Of a stretch of 14,051 bases of DNA, positions 14,012 to 14,051 are shown in pieces (the first letter of the stretch is position 1; the number at the start of each line of letters is the position of its first letter). The notes beneath the pieces are model-generated. The model had not been told where the DNA came from. It was given only the letters and a program-made list of their open reading frames with translations, and searched no databases. The translations under genes were made by a program, and so were the position numbers. The DNA lies in the NCBI GenBank assembly GCA_035275625.1, contig DATEMK010000266.1, positions 1 through 14,051 on the forward strand, written 5' to 3'. This DNA is from DATEMK01 sp035275625. GTDB lineage: Bacteria; Bacteroidota; Bacteroidia; AKYH767-A; OLB10.

Positions 14012-14048
14012 ATTTTCGGAGTGACTATGAAAATTTTTAACCGAAAAT
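14012..14048. repeat. Inverted repeat around a possible gene start
   Basis: ATTTTCGG (14012-14019) is the exact reverse complement of CCGAAAAT (14041-14048). ATAGTC (13999-14004) and GACTAT (14023-14028) form a second, overlapping inverted pair. The two could be alternative folds that cover the ATG at 14027, or chance in A/T-rich DNA. Confidence 0.4.
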
Positions 14049-14051
14049 ATT
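14027..14051 (+). CDS. Possible start of next gene (runs off the window)
   Basis: An ATG at 14027 opens a frame reading MKIFNRKY to the window edge. GGAG at 14017-14020 is spaced 6 bases from it, a good Shine-Dalgarno distance, and TACTTTTA (13992-13999) resembles a -7 promoter box, close to the one ahead of wza. Only eight codons are visible, so no function can be given. Confidence 0.35.

Larger units (their letters stand above)
13555..14026. other. Structured intergenic region with no convincing gene
   Basis: These 472 bases between rfbC and a possible next start hold no ORF with recognisable protein features. They do hold several dense structures, listed separately: hairpins at 13607-13650, 13766-13803 and 13805-13857, and a three-unit 21-base tandem repeat at 13910-13972. 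The first 50 bases after the rfbC stop have no clear terminator. An 85-residue minus-strand frame (13756-14013) crosses all but the first of these structures and is probably not a gene. Confidence 0.7.

Noticed and set aside
13756..14013. 85-residue minus-strand frame with QKxSxEP heptads
   Set aside because: It overlaps two hairpins, the tandem repeat and half of an inverted repeat, shows no known domain, and has odd composition. Its heptads follow from the 21-base DNA repeat. Not excluded, but not supported as a gene.

Overview
The window looks like chromosomal DNA of a member of the Bacteroidota. The evidence is a C-terminal type IX secretion (T9SS) sorting domain on the first gene, A-rich leaders with few Shine-Dalgarno sequences, a -7 promoter box of the TAnnTTTG type ahead of the polysaccharide export gene, a DUF6799-type periplasmic protein, and a Wzc-type kinase with the tyrosine-rich tail common in this phylum. 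I saw no rRNA, tRNA, CRISPR array, transposase or integrase.

Layout. Bases 3-2030 (+) hold the 3' part of a large secreted T9SS cargo protein. It has about 50-residue propeller-like repeats, two Ig-like domains and the sorting domain, and its start lies left of the window. Convergent to it are three minus-strand genes: a universal stress protein (2036-2476), a small exported DUF6799-like protein (2585-2962) with a good terminator, and a cytosolic M61 metallopeptidase with a PDZ-like domain (3148-4863). A 119-base divergent region follows. Then comes a run of plus-strand genes: dihydrolipoyl dehydrogenase lpdA (4983-6371), glutamine-dependent asparagine-synthase-like asnB (6429-8330), a GT4 glycosyltransferase (8439-9626), a Wza-type export lipoprotein (9739-10512), a Wzc-type tyrosine autokinase (10524-12965) and rfbC/rmlC (13012-13554).

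From asnB or the glycosyltransferase onward this is the leading part of an exopolysaccharide or capsule locus. RfbC makes a dTDP-sugar precursor, the glycosyltransferase adds a sugar, AsnB may amidate a sugar acid, and Wza/Wzc form the export and chain-length machinery, with Wzc autophosphorylation as the control. Flippase, polymerase and further transferases are not in the window.

The last 500 bases (13555-14051) have no convincing complete gene but are dense in structure: a hairpin whose loop holds a 12-base tandem repeat, two back-to-back hairpins, three 21-base tandem units each carrying its own small hairpin, and an 8-base inverted repeat around a possible new gene start at 14027. This stretch and the (Tyr-Gly)12 tail of the Wzc kinase are the two most interesting things here.
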